Below, one piece after another: positions 36,247 through 52,090 of a stretch of 64,000 nt of DNA. The notes below the pieces were generated by a model. The model made no database searches and was not told the DNA's origin. It saw nothing but the letters and a program-made list of their open reading frames with translations. Numbering within the stretch: position 1 is the stretch's first letter; each line of letters opens with the position of its first letter. Origin of the DNA: Neocallimastix lanati (nom. inval.). Its lineage: Eukaryota; Neocallimastigomycota; Neocallimastigomycetes; Neocallimastigales; Neocallimastigaceae. A program made the translations under genes and the position numbers. Where the stretch lies: NCBI GenBank assembly GCA_016946835.1, contig JACVTC010000097.1:340001-404000 (forward strand), given 5' to 3'.

Positions 36247-36794
36247 TTTTCAAAATTATATCCTATATATATACTTACCAGAAAATAAATAATTTTCAAA
36301 TAACAAATTATTATTTATAATTTTTTAATACAAAAAAAATAATAAAAAATAAAAAATAAAAAATAAAAAATAAAAAAAAAAAAAAAATAAAAATAAAAAT
36401 ATTAAATTAATCAGAATATATAAAAAAAATATTAAATTAAATCATAATAAATAATGATACATATAAATAAATAAATAAATATATAATTTAATATAAAATG
36501 TTTAATTTTAAACTGTTAAAACAAATTTAATATTTATGATATATATTTATTAATATTACATATTTATTGTATTACAATTATAATATATGAAGAAAAAACT
36601 ATATGAAATATATAATAATATAGATAAAATTAATATTGATTAAATAGTTTTTAATTTTTAATATATTAACAAATTTGAATTTTGTTACCTTTTAAATAAT
36701 ATCTTTAAAAAATTCTAAATAATAATAATTAATAATAATAATCTATATTATTAATTTGGAGTTGTTTTACTTTGATTATTGTTTATAAAATTGA
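36247..36794. other. AT-rich upstream region of the SPX-phosphatase gene
   Basis: (AAAT)n and (TAAAA)n near 36340-36400 and otherwise featureless AT-rich DNA. The promoter must lie here but no motif stands out. Confidence 0.6.
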
Positions 36795-37149
<355 letters not shown>

Positions 37150-37165
<16 letters not shown>

Positions 37166-38850
37166 CTCCCCCTCAAATTAGATTTTTTAATATTAAAAAT
37201 CTTATTTGCAAATATACTCATTTTTGTACCATTAACATCTTTAGTGAGAGCGTCAGCTAACATTTCTTTTGTATCTTTGTATTCTAATTTTACTTTCCTT
37301 TTTACTATATTATCTCTATTAAAATGAAATCTAATATCTATGTGTTTTAACTTTGTATTGATTTCACCATTTTCAATAGTTATTTTACTTGCTAAATTAT
37401 CTGTGAAAATGGTAATTGTTTTATTATAATTTATTAATTCTTTTAAAATATTTCTGATCCATAGAATTTTTTTAATATTTTCGGATGTGCTAATGTATTC
37501 TGCTTCTGCTGTAGACGTAGCTACACATGTTTGTTTTTTAGAAATCCAGCATATGGGACTGTTTCCCATAAGTATTATTCCACCAGACGTAGATTTCCTG
37601 TCATTTAGATCACCTCCAAAATCGGCATCAGTGTATGCTATTATTTCCCCTTGTCCATCATATACAATTTTATAATCTTTAGTACTATTTATATATCTGA
37701 AAATATTTGTTATTTTATTCCAGTCTGATATTGTGGGTTTTTCTGATTTTCTGGCAGCCTTGTTCACGGAGAATGCGATATCTGGCCTTGTGCATTTTGA
37801 TAGATATATTAAGGAACCTATAGCACTCTTGTAGATTGTTTTATTGAAAGGTTTATTATTTTCAGAGATAGTGTTGTCTCCTATGCATGGTGTTTTTCTT
37901 TTTCTCATTTCTTTTATATTAAATTTGTCTAATATATTATTTATAAAACTATTTTGTGATATAATATATTTATTCTTTTGTTTTTCAATTTTTATGCCAA
38001 GTATGAATTCGGCTGGTCCACAATTTGATATTTTAAATTTTTCTTTAATTTTTGTAATTATATTTTGTATTTCTTTGTCTTCACCAGTTATGATCATATC
38101 GTCTACATATAAACCTATGATGCATTTGGTTTTATTATTCTTTGAATATTTAAATATACACTTTTCAGATTTTATTTGTTTAAATCCATTTTTATTTAAA
38201 AATTTTGTAATCGTTTGGTTCCATTGCCTACCGGATTGTTTTAATCCGTATAGTGCTTTATTGAGTTTCCAGAATCCCCGCCCAAAGTTAGTATCACCTA
38301 GTGGAATAGTAGTGTAAATATCAGTATCTAATGGAGCGTTGAGATACGCAGCTTTAATATCTAATTGGTAGATATTCCAATTAAACTTAGCTGCTAAAGC
38401 GATAATAAGCTTTAATCCATCAATGTTTAAGGTAGGAGAATAAGTAAGTTCATAATCAATACCTCTACGTTGTTTAAAACCTCTAGCAACTAGGCGAGCT
38501 TTAAATCTAACAATATTATTATTAGAGTCTTTTTTGGTAGCAAAAACCCATTTTGTCGAAATAAGATTTTTGTTTTTAGGAATGTAATTAACGATGGACA
38601 TAACATTATTATTGTATAAATTATTAAGTTCATCTTGTATAGCTTTATACCAGTAATTTTTATTAGGACAATTAATAGCTTCATTAAAACTATTAGGTGT
38701 ATCAGAGTAAATTGTAAAAACCATTTTTTCATTATTGGAAACATCATATTTAGGCCGAGAGATATCATTAGTAATATTAAAGAAAGTTTCAGGACTTAAA
38801 GGACGTTTGAGTACGGACTGATTGTTAATCCCTGTCATATTATCAGTCAT
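37150..38850 (-). CDS. Copia reverse transcriptase-RNase H
   Basis: An open frame of 566 codons from the ATG at 38850; the same frame is open upstream to about 39285 through an Asn-rich linker. RT motifs: WYKAIQDELNNLYNNNV, WVFATKKDSN, FKARLVARGFKQ, YQLDIKAAYLNAPL (motif A), ALYGLKQSGRQWN, LYVDDMIITG (motif C, YVDD). RNase H follows: YTDADFGGD, RKSTSGGIILM, STAEAEYIS, and LKHIDIRFHF near the end. The product copies the element RNA to DNA. There is no upstream promoter or separate start signal; it is presumably made as a fusion with the gag-integrase ORF after a -1 frame change near 39225-39276. It ends a few codons into the LTR. Confidence 0.93.
37166..37175 (-). other. Copia polypurine tract
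   Basis: On the minus strand GAGGGGGAG abuts the 3' LTR. This is the usual plus-strand priming site of LTR retrotransposons. Confidence 0.88.
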
Positions 38851-39200
38851 ATCTACATCTTGGTCAGAAATAATGGAAATAATATTATTATTAATGTAAT
38901 TAGTATCAGAACCTAAATCATGGTTAATAGAATAAGAATCCTGGGGAGTTTTATCGCCAATAGGAATAACATCATTTTCATCTAAATTTGAACAATTAGA
39001 ATTGTTAATTGATAGATTATCATCAACAACATTATCTAGTAAATTTTCATTAGTAGCAATAATATTATTATTAAAATTGTCATCTTTAATATTTTTAGTG
39101 ACAGAATCTTCATTATTTAAATATTTATTAAGGGAAAGTTTAAATGTTTTATCAAAAGTATCATTTGTTACAGATGTATTGATTTTATTATTATCATTAA

Positions 39201-42200
39201 TTATATTTTTATTATTGACATTTTGAAAAAAAATTTTATTAATAAATTTTTGATTAATTTTGAAAAATTTTTAAGTTTCATAGATTTATTACTGTTATCA
39301 TTAATTTTATGTAACTTATTATCTTTATTAATAAATGTTGTAGATTCACGTGATGTATTAAAAGATTTTAATTTAGTGGAATTATTATTCATAATATTAT
39401 TATTCTTCGTCATTATTGGGTCTGAATTTAAATTATAAGATTTAATTATTTTACCATTATCCAATGGTTGTAAATTAAAATTTTCTTCATTTTTTGAATA
39501 ATTTTTATTATTAAAATTTTTTTCATTTTTAAATTTAGAAATATCAATATTTTCTTTAAGCGTTTTTACAGGAGTACTGGCAGGGGAATTTTCGGTTGGC
39601 TTGGAATCATTTATATTTGAGTTAACAGTATTAATCAGAGTCGGTAAAACGATATCATTTTTACAGGATTTTTTACTATATTCCTTATGGGTAATTGAAG
39701 GATTTTCAGCATCTTTTCCTTTTTCTGCCCAATTATGTTTATTTTTATAAGAATAACTGCATTCACCTTTTTCAATGTAAGAATTATTTACCACGTTTTT
39801 TAATGAATGATTCAAATTATTTTTATTGTTTACATGGATATTGGTAAATATAAAATCATTATTATTATTATTTAAAGAATTGTTATTGACCTTTTGAAGT
39901 ATATTTTGGTTTTCTAGTACTGTGTTAGTATTTTGTTTATTATAATTTTTATTTAAACGAACTATATTATTGTTACTATGTTTTACATTAGTTGAAATTT
40001 CATTATTTACTTCAGAAATTACATTTGAATTAATATTATTTTTTGCGTATAAATTATTTTGTTCTAAAGTAATATTGTGTTTATTGTTATGTGTGTTATT
40101 TGTTTTATTAAAATCCAATAGTTTATTTGTTTTTGTGTCCTTTTCTAAGGTTATGGTTTTAATTTTGTTATTTTTATTGTTTAAATTAATTATATCGTCG
40201 TTGTTAATATTATAAACCATATTTTCTTTACCTTTATCTATATTTTTATTATTATTCATATTATCTAAAATATTAATAATTATTTTCGTGTTATTATCAT
40301 GTAAATTATTTTCTGCTTCTATTTTATTATCCTCGTTATCCATGTTCATATTGTTTAAATTATCGTTTACAATAATGTTATTTAAATCAATATTATTATT
40401 GTTTTCATTTAAATTATTATTTTCATTGTTTAGAACATTATTTATGTTTTCTATATTATTAATTATATTTTCATTTATAATATGATTATTTTCATTATTA
40501 TTATTATTTACTATATTATTATCAATTTTTGTAAAAGAGAAATATGGGTCCACAAATCCTTCTTTCTCATATATATAGTTTGCTGGACATTCCTCTAAAC
40601 ATTCTACTTCTCTGACATGGTGTATTCTTTTGTTTTTTATGTCCATAATCCTATATGAGTAATTTTTCTTGCTGAAACCAAGAAATATTCCTTCCTTTGC
40701 TTTTGGAGTGAAATTGGATTTTTTTTCCATATTATCAATATAATAACATTTACATCCAAAAGTTCTTAAGTGTTTTAAAGAAATACTTTTTCCTGATATG
40801 ACTTCATCAGGTATTAAATTATTATTTCCTTCATGAGGAATCATATTATACAAATAAGCCGCATGTCTTACTGCATATTCCCAGAAATTTTCAGATAATT
40901 TTGCCCAAAATAATAAAGTTTTAGCTGTGTTTTTTATTGTTTGATTTATCCTTTCGGCTTTTCCATTATTTTCTGGACAATATGGTGGAGAGAATGATTT
41001 TTCAATTCCATTATCTTTACAGTATCTTCTTATTTTCTTATTTTTATATTCTTTACCACCATCTGTTTTAAATATTTTAACTTTATAATTATCAAATTGA
41101 TTGTTAAGGTATTTTAGAAAATCGATTATAATGTCTGGCGCTTCAGCTTTAGATTTTAAAGTGAAGAGCCAAACTTTCCACGAATATTCGTCCAAGAAAG
41201 TTATAAAATATTTTTTGTCATTAATAGAACTGTTATATGGCCCCGAAATGTCAGAGTGTATAACTTCAAGTATCTTGTTTGATTTAGGATTGTTCCCATT
41301 ATGTGGGGAATGCTTCATTTTTACTACTTTACATTCTTTACATTTTGGGATCTTGATCTCGTGTAGTTCTAAATGTTTAGAAATATTTCTTATATATTGA
41401 TGGCCCATTCTTCTGTGCCATATTTCTAGACTGTTTTGCCCTAAATCATCTAATGATAAAATATTTTGATTATTTATTATACTTTTTGTGTTTATTTTAA
41501 ATTGATTAAAATCAGTTGATAGAAACGTTCCGATAACATTTTTATCACAGTCAGATATAGTCAATTTTACTTTTTCTTGACATATTGGCTCAATAACGGA
41601 TGTTATACCTATTTTTGCGAATTCGATGGCACTTATCAAGTTTTTATGTGCCTTTTTTGAATATAACACTTTGTTTAATTTTATATGGTAGTTGTTTATG
41701 GTAAATTCACAACTACCATATCCTTCAAAGTCTAAAGTAGTATTGTTTGCACATCTTAGTTGTACAAAATCTTCTTTATAATCTTTCAAAAGGTTTTTAT
41801 CATTAGTTACATGTTCGTAAGCTCCACTATCATAATACCATTCAACTGTTTCGTTACTTTCTATATTTCTTTCAATTATGTTTACAGATTTTTCATCATT
41901 ATCTATATTATATGGTTCATTTATTGATTCAATTAGCAAAGCATCATTAATATGTGGTTCACATAATGGTCTGATGTCTTCAAAATTATCATCTCTTTCG
42001 CTGTCACTTTCTTCATATTTAGAAGTTATTTTTTCCACTAAACCAAATGATTTTAATTCTTTTTCTTCATTTTTATGGTTTTTCTGGTAGAGTGATTGTT
42101 GCCTCCCTTCTTTTTTGTTTTCTCTTGCTTTCATATTGTATTTACAATCTTTTGTGAGATGTCCTCTTATCTCACAAATATGACAATATAAATTTTTGTT

Positions 42201-43034
42201 AGTTTTGTTATTGTTTCTGTTTATTTTCTTAACAAAACCTTTTCCTTTATGATAGTTTTTATTTTTATAACGTTTTTCAATTAGATCTATATCCATTGGA
42301 TCATCATGATCATCATGTTCATCCATTGTATTTTCCCAATTTTCTAGATATGATCTAGCTGAAATTCTATCTTTTATACTTTCATATAATTGTCTGGCGG
42401 TAGTTTCTAAAGTTACATCTATAATGTTTTTAAAGTCATTTGGTAAAATATTGAACATGTACTTTAATTTTTCCCTTTCAGTCAAATTTACTCCGGCATC
42501 TTCCATTTCACCGAATATTTCATTTACGCTATCAGCCATCTTCATTATTTGGCTGCGGTCATTTGCCTTAAGTTTTCGCAATTTCTTGAGCCAGTATTCA
42601 GTGTCATTATTCTTATCACCGTATTTTGAAGTTAGTTTTTCCATAATTGTGAATGTTTTCTTCATTCTACTAACTTCCCTTAATATTTTTTCTTCAACGT
42701 TTTGAATCACCATAAGCATTAACTGAGAGTCTTTCTCTTCTGCTTTAGCAATGATTCTATTTCGGTTTTGAGTAAACACTTCATTGTAGTTTACATTTTC
42801 TCCACGATTTAATTGTAATTCCTCAATAATCTTCAGGATAGCTTTTACCGTCTTAGATTCTTCATTAGGATTAAGTCTATAGTTATTATCCTTCAGGTGA
42901 GAGATAACATCTTCTTCAATGAATTCTTCCATTCCATATCTCCTAGCTGCAGTCATGATAAGGAAATTCCATGTGGCAAAATTGGATACACCACGAAGAC
43001 GTTGGTCCTTAGCTAAGTTAAATTGATAGGCCAT
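39201..43034 (-). CDS. Copia Gag-protease-integrase polyprotein
   Basis: 1277 codons from the ATG at 43034, about 85 bases inside the 5' LTR. Order: Gag (MAYQFNLAKDQRLRGVSNF, ATWNFLIMTAA); zinc knuckle CHICEIRGHLTKDC (about residue 283); aspartic protease WYYDSGAYEHVT (about 398); GAG-pre-integrase zinc HRRMGH...CKECKVVKM; and integrase core with VIHSDISGPY (about 593), FKTDGGKEY (about 660) and ENNGKAERIN (D, D, E present). A Copia-type FLGFSKKNYSYRI segment follows. The last 400 residues are Asn/Lys-rich linker. The frame ends at 39201 while the -1 frame continues into RT. Open frames on the plus strand here are antisense shadows. Confidence 0.94.
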   Translation of the reverse strand: MAYQFNLAKDQRLRGVSNFATWNFLIMTAARRYGMEEFIEEDVISHLKDNNYRLNPNEESKTVKAILKIIEELQLNRGENVNYNEVFTQNRNRIIAKAEEKDSQLMLMVIQNVEEKILREVSRMKKTFTIMEKLTSKYGDKNNDTEYWLKKLRKLKANDRSQIMKMADSVNEIFGEMEDAGVNLTEREKLKYMFNILPNDFKNIIDVTLETTARQLYESIKDRISARSYLENWENTMDEHDDHDDPMDIDLIEKRYKNKNYHKGKGFVKKINRNNNKTNKNLYCHICEIRGHLTKDCKYNMKARENKKEGRQQSLYQKNHKNEEKELKSFGLVEKITSKYEESDSERDDNFEDIRPLCEPHINDALLIESINEPYNIDNDEKSVNIIERNIESNETVEWYYDSGAYEHVTNDKNLLKDYKEDFVQLRCANNTTLDFEGYGSCEFTINNYHIKLNKVLYSKKAHKNLISAIEFAKIGITSVIEPICQEKVKLTISDCDKNVIGTFLSTDFNQFKINTKSIINNQNILSLDDLGQNSLEIWHRRMGHQYIRNISKHLELHEIKIPKCKECKVVKMKHSPHNGNNPKSNKILEVIHSDISGPYNSSINDKKYFITFLDEYSWKVWLFTLKSKAEAPDIIIDFLKYLNNQFDNYKVKIFKTDGGKEYKNKKIRRYCKDNGIEKSFSPPYCPENNGKAERINQTIKNTAKTLLFWAKLSENFWEYAVRHAAYLYNMIPHEGNNNLIPDEVISGKSISLKHLRTFGCKCYYIDNMEKKSNFTPKAKEGIFLGFSKKNYSYRIMDIKNKRIHHVREVECLEECPANYIYEKEGFVDPYFSFTKIDNNIVNNNNNENNHIINENIINNIENINNVLNNENNNLNENNNNIDLNNIIVNDNLNNMNMDNEDNKIEAENNLHDNNTKIIINILDNMNNNKNIDKGKENMVYNINNDDIINLNNKNNKIKTITLEKDTKTNKLLDFNKTNNTHNNKHNITLEQNNLYAKNNINSNVISEVNNEISTNVKHSNNNIVRLNKNYNKQNTNTVLENQNILQKVNNNSLNNNNNDFIFTNIHVNNKNNLNHSLKNVVNNSYIEKGECSYSYKNKHNWAEKGKDAENPSITHKEYSKKSCKNDIVLPTLINTVNSNINDSKPTENSPASTPVKTLKENIDISKFKNEKNFNNKNYSKNEENFNLQPLDNGKIIKSYNLNSDPIMTKNNNIMNNNSTKLKSFNTSRESTTFINKDNKLHKINDNSNKSMKLKNFSKLIKNLLIKFFFKMSIIKI

Positions 43035-43090
43035 CTTAATACTTTGTTAAAATCGATTTTTTTTAAATTTAAAGCTTTGTAATTTATTAT

Positions 43091-43117
43091 AGAGTACTGA
43101 GACTCTTAATCTATTAT
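43091..43117 (-). other. Copia primer-binding site, tRNA-Lys(CUU) 5'-half type
   Basis: Next to the 5' LTR, the plus strand reads TAGAGTACTGAGACTCTTAATCT (43090-43112). This matches the D-stem to anticodon-loop part of tRNA-Lys(CUU), in which TGAGACTCTTAATCTCA is the anticodon arm. The element strand is therefore complementary to the 5' half of that tRNA, the type of primer used by Drosophila Copia (which uses initiator tRNA-Met). A few bases separate it from the LTR. Confidence 0.6.
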
Positions 43118-43358
43118 TGTTTAATATTTATTTATTAATAATTAGATATATAACGCAAGTGTTATATAAATGGTTAACAAAGATTTAAAGTACAGATAAA
43201 ATTACATGTTTTTATATTTAATTGTGGCTTGTTCTAGATACATACTAATTTATATTTTAATTTGTAATTACAATATATTTAATATAATTTAATTTAATAT
43301 TTTATTAAACTTAAGCTAGACTATAACTTTATATTAATAAAATTAACATATGTTAACA
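43118..43358 (-). repeat. Copia 5' LTR
   Basis: 241 bp, matching the LTR at 36925-37165 base for base on reading. It must carry the element promoter. TATA-like AT-rich stretches are present but not distinctive in this genome. Confidence 0.95.
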
Positions 43359-43368
43359 ATTATTATTA

Positions 43369-43400
<32 letters not shown>

Positions 43401-43437
43401 TATTATTATTATTATTATATTATTATTATTATTATTA

Positions 43438-43466
<29 letters not shown>
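43359..43466. repeat. (TTA)n microsatellite, right side of the Copia insertion
   Basis: TTA array with ATATTA interruptions every few units. It continues the array at 36795-36924. Confidence 0.9.
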
Positions 43467-43468
<2 letters not shown>

Positions 43469-44100
43469 TTTTTTGTCAAAAATTTATCAACAAATTTTTA
43501 GTTTTAAATAAATGGATAGTTTATTTAATTAAAATAATATTTACTATTAATATTAGTTTATTTAAAATCAATAATATCCGTTGAAATGAATGTAAAGATC
43601 ACATGGCAAAATAGCTGTGGTATTGGTTTAAATTTTTTTTTATTTTGGAATTAACTATTTATTATTATTATTATTAGTTCATAATAATGTGTTTTTATAA
43701 TATTTAAAAATAAATGAATGAATGAATAAGAATAAATACATAAATATGTTAATAAAAATAAATAAATAAAAGTAAATTTTAAATAAAATTAATTTTTTTT
43801 ATTTATTATTATTTAATAATAAAAATTTTTATATGTTTTTTGTTGTACAAAAAAATTTTAATATTTTATAATACCAATTTTTTCTTTTTTTTTTTTTTAA
43901 TTTCTATTATGAATTAAATTAAAAAAAATAAAAATATTTATTAATTTTACTAATTTCATAATAGCAAAATTAAAAAAATTTTTTTATACTTTTTTTTCAT
44001 AATAGGTTTTAAATTATCTATTACAAATAGAATGATATTAATACAATTTATTAAATTTTTTTTTTAAAAAAATTTTTTAAAATAACGAATTCAAATATTT
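43467..44100. other. AT-rich spacer
   Basis: No gene. Forms the 3' flank of the Bzz1-like gene. Confidence 0.6.
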
Positions 44101-46631
44101 CTACATATCAATATATGATTCTGGAACAATTCCTTCCAATGATCCCTTTTTAATCTTATTATTTCAAATTTATACAAAGAATTGTTTAATATTATATTAA
44201 TAATATAATAAATTTATGTCAATAAATGTTTTTTTTTTTTAAAAAAAAAAAAAATTGAATTATATTATTATTTAATTAATATTATTTGTACCTTAAGCCA
44301 TCCAGCATCTTCTTTACCAAGAACAACTACAGAATCTCCTTCATTAATTGCAATTTCATCATCTTTGTCAGGTTCATATGAATAAAGGGCCGTTTTAATT
44401 GGTGCTATGTAGCTAGATGGAACAAATCCTTCTCCCTTTTCTGTTTTCACCTATTTTTGTTTTATGATATTTATGTAAATAACCCCAAAATGTATTAATA
44501 ATTTATTTATTAATAATTTAATATTTTCATTTAGTATTATCTTTATTATTATATATATAAGAAATTATACCTTAACCCAACCATCGACCTCATCTAATTT
44601 TAATTAAGTTTAGTTTAATACAATACAAATAATATTATATTTTTAAGTATATAAAATATATTAATAATATAATATTACTATAAAATTATAAATAAAATTG
44701 ACTTCAAACCTTCAATTACTTCTACTTTTTCATTCATTGAAAGAGCCACTTCATCATTATTTTGTGGTTGATATTCAAAGATAGCACACATTTGTTTTGA
44801 CGTTGAATTTGGTTTTGGTTGTTCTGGAACTTCTTGAATTTCAACTTTTTCATTTTCATCTTCTTCAATTTTATTCGTAGAATCATTTGTTAATGGAGAT
44901 GTAAAATTATTAGCACTTACTGGTGATGAAACCATATCAGGATTCAAAGCTTCTGAATTAGCAACTGATGGGGTTCTAACAAATAATGGAGAGGCTAATG
45001 AACTATCTAAATATGCAATTATATTAGTTTTAAAATTTATAATTAAAAATATTAATATTTAATTTTATAATTTTTATTAAAATTTTTTAAATTCTTTATT
45101 AAAAAAAAAAAAATTTTTCCTTTTTTTTTTTAAAAAAAAAAAAATTATTATTTTCTATTAATATTATTGATTTTTAATATATTTATAAAATATATAATAT
45201 ATATGTATAAAAATAAAAATATTTATTTAATTATTTATATTTAAATTAAAATATATACCTTTACTATCTGCCATAGTACCAATACGAAGTACTTTTCTGT
45301 CCATTTTTATACCAGTACAACGTCGTGGTACATTTTCTTCACATTTAGGGTGACATGTGAAGCTACAGTCTTTACATTGTATAGCTTTACCTCTTAATTT
45401 TTCTTGACAATAATCACAATGAGTGGAATTAATTAATAAAACAGATTTGAAGTTATGTGAATTATACTTCACATCATTACCAATAGCATTTGAAATAGAT
45501 TCAATTTTAGATTGATTAATAATTATTGGAATTTCTGACATATGCATATTGTATAATAATTCAGATTTTTTACTTCTCATACCTTCTGCATCCATTTTTG
45601 TTGGATCATTAACATAATTTCCATATGTACTCATAAACTGATCGTATTCTCTCTTATATTCACAAAACTTTGCAGAAAGTTCTTCTAATTGACTTTGAAG
45701 ACTTGCACTTGTATTGCTAAGGAAAATGGATGATTTATCGGTAATAACAAATTCACCATTATTATCACCGACACCTTGATATTTTTCGTCTTCTTCAGGT
45801 ACATATTCCTTTTTATTTTCATTTTCGAAAATATTATTATCATTTCCTGGATTAATAGAATTAATATTATTGTTTGTGATATCAAAGCTTGATTTAATAT
45901 CATCACTTAAATTTTGTTCCAATCTGATATATTCTCTGCTAAAGGTTTGGAAATCTCTTATCAAACTTTCTTGAGTATCTTGAAGATTCTGTAATAAATG
46001 GCATTTTTAAAAAAAGTGATATATATTTTAATTTTTTTTTCTCATTAAATAATAATAATTTATTATATAATATTTAATATAATTTGTATTTTTACATTGT
46101 AGATTTCAGGAATGAATTCATTACGAATTTTTCTTTTCATAGTATTTAAACCTTCTAAAGATAAAATATATAAATTCTAGAAAAGTCATAATATGAAAAG
46201 AGAAAATAAAAAATTGAAATAGAATAAATAGAATAATGATAAAAATGATATTAATAATAATAAGAAGAATTAAAATTAGTTTAATTAACTTTTTTCTTTT
46301 TTCTTTTTTTTTTTTTTATGTTTTCCTTTATTCTACTATATATAAATATATTATTTACCTTTTTGTTATTAATATCAATTTGAGCACTTTCTATTACATC
46401 ATTTAATTTTTCCATTTTTTTCTTTCCCTTTTTATAAATAAATGTTACAATAAAATTAATATAACATATAAGGTAAAGAAATTAATATAAATTAAAATAT
46501 AAAAATACCTTATCATTATTTTTATCTCCTTCATTTACAGAGCTATCTTGTTTAGTCAACTTTTTTTGATGATTTGACATGACATCAGTACTTTCTATAT
46601 ACTTTTTTCTAGCCTTTATTTAATATATATA

Positions 46632-46724
<93 letters not shown>

Positions 46725-47235
46725 TTAAAATAAAAAGTATTTATAAAAATTATAAATATATATATATATATATATATTAATAACTTTAATTTTTAAGAAC
46801 AAATTAAATAAGATAAATCATAAATATTTACATTTTGTTTTTCGTTGTTAGTCTTATCAATTTCGTTTAAAATATTTTTATGATATAATAAATACTATTT
46901 TTATGATATTAGATACAATGCAACATTAATAATTTTGGAAAAATATATATAATATATGTATATAAATACTCATATATATATATATATATTAAAATTACTT
47001 TTTTTCTTTCTTCATCTTTTATTGCAACTTGTTGCTTTAATTTTTCAATGATATTATCTGTAACTTTTTCACTAAAGGTAATTCTTGCTTTACTTATTGC
47101 TTCCATTTGATTTAAGATAGATTTCCAAGCTATCATATAAGAACTAATATAAATTCAATATTATCATTTAATAATAATGAATTTAAAATTATTATTATTT
47201 ATTATTAATATAAATATATTTTATAATTAATATTT

Positions 47236-47277
<42 letters not shown>

Positions 47278-47860
47278 TAAGAAAGGTAAAGAACATACTA
47301 ATCGTTCGCATTTCCTGGCGTAGTAGGTGTAGCTGGCGAGGTAGCATCTGGTGAAGCAATTGATCCCTCTTTCAAAGGACTTAAATTATTTAAATCATTT
47401 GATGGATTTGGAGTAGATGGAGTATAGCATACGGACTGAGCTCTTTTCTTTTCAAACTTTTGAGTATATTTTTGAATTAAATTAGAGGAATCTTTGGCAA
47501 AATTTTTTTCTAAATTAACCCTTTCTTTTAGATATTCCCTATTTTTTTTTTTTTTTACAATATTTAATAAAAATAAAAATTTATTATGAATTAACTAAGT
47601 CTAAATATATATTTATTTATTTATTTTTGAAATTTACCTAAAATCATAAAGAAAGTTAATATCTTCATGATAAAAAAAAATATTATAATACAATAATATA
47701 ATATTTTATATAATTCATTTATTAAAAATACTTTATAATTTTATTATTTATTTTATTTATACATTGTTTATTTAATATTTAATGATGATATACTTGAAGT
47801 TATATAATTATCAATTATGGTTTTATCTTGAAATTCTTTGAATGATTCTCCATAAGTCAT
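44101..47860 (-). CDS. BZZ1: F-BAR / C1 / double SH3 protein, Bzz1-like
   Basis: Thirteen exons join in phase to 685 aa: 47794-47860, 47638-47662, 47299-47538, 46999-47143, 46832-46894, 46509-46613, 46359-46427, 46176-46096, 45259-45988, 44710-45006, 44571-44593, 44292-44450, 44101-44154. Residues 1 to about 300 are an F-BAR domain (NFLYDFREYLKERVNLEKNF, then the W-containing helix MIAWKSILNQMEAISKA, and LYILSLEGLNTMKRKIRNE). A Ser/Thr/Pro insert (about 55-108) interrupts it. C1 zinc domain 443-489: H-x12-C-x2-C-x10-C-x2-C-x4-H-x2-C-x7-C. SH3-1 about 582-634 (IFEYQPQNNDEVALSMNE, DGWVK, GFVPSSY); SH3-2 about 635-685 (ALYSYEPDKDDEIAI, GIVPESYI). This is the Bzz1 layout; the yeast protein bends membranes and activates WASP/Las17 actin assembly at endocytic sites. 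Two exons are only 25 and 23 nt. The donor after exon 10 is a weak GTTTGA. Confidence 0.9.
46634..46724. repeat. (TTA)n microsatellite in a Bzz1-like intron
   Basis: About 30 TTA units between the exons 46509-46613 and 46832-46894. Confidence 0.92.
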
Positions 47861-51335
<3,475 letters not shown>

Positions 51336-52059
51336 GAAGTTTATTAAAAGTTAAAAAGTATATGATTTTATGATTGTTTAACATATGTATTAAGTATGTA
51401 TTAAAAATAGTATATGCTATTATAACATGTTTTTAATTAATATATACTATATTTAACTTTTTTTTAATAAGTTAAAAAACCTTAAATTTCAGCACTAAAA
51501 TATTCTCTTATTAATTTGAAACCTACTTATGGTATATTTATCGTTCATGCTCGTATATATGGTACTTCTTGAATAAAGAGCAAATACGAATACTAGTTAC
51601 TACGTAGTGATTACCAACTCACATCAACTACATTTACATTTTTTAGCTTTAGTAAAGTTATGCTATAAATATAATGTATTTTAAGTTTTTTTTTTTTTTT
51701 TTTTTTTTTTTAGCTTATTTATTAGTGTTGTTAAATATAGTATAGAAAGAGAATATAATATTTATACAAAAATATTTATGAATAATTAAAGAACTCTTAA
51801 AAGAAAAAATGAAATGAAATTATCATTAATAATGAAAAAGATAAAAAAGAAAAATATATATATATAATTTTAATTTAAATTTCAAATATTAATTACTATA
51901 TATATAAAAAATATGAAAATGTTATTTATTTGTATTTTATATTTATATTTTTATTTTTAATATTATTTTTTTTTTCTTTTTAGTATCATCAACACATAAC
52001 ATATTAATAAAAAAAAAAAAAATTTTATTAATTTATTAATTTATTAATTTTTACTTATT

Positions 52060-52090
<31 letters not shown>

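Noticed and set aside
37487-42705. Plus-strand open frames across the Copia element
   Set aside because: All are antisense shadows of the gag-integrase and RT-RNase H frames.
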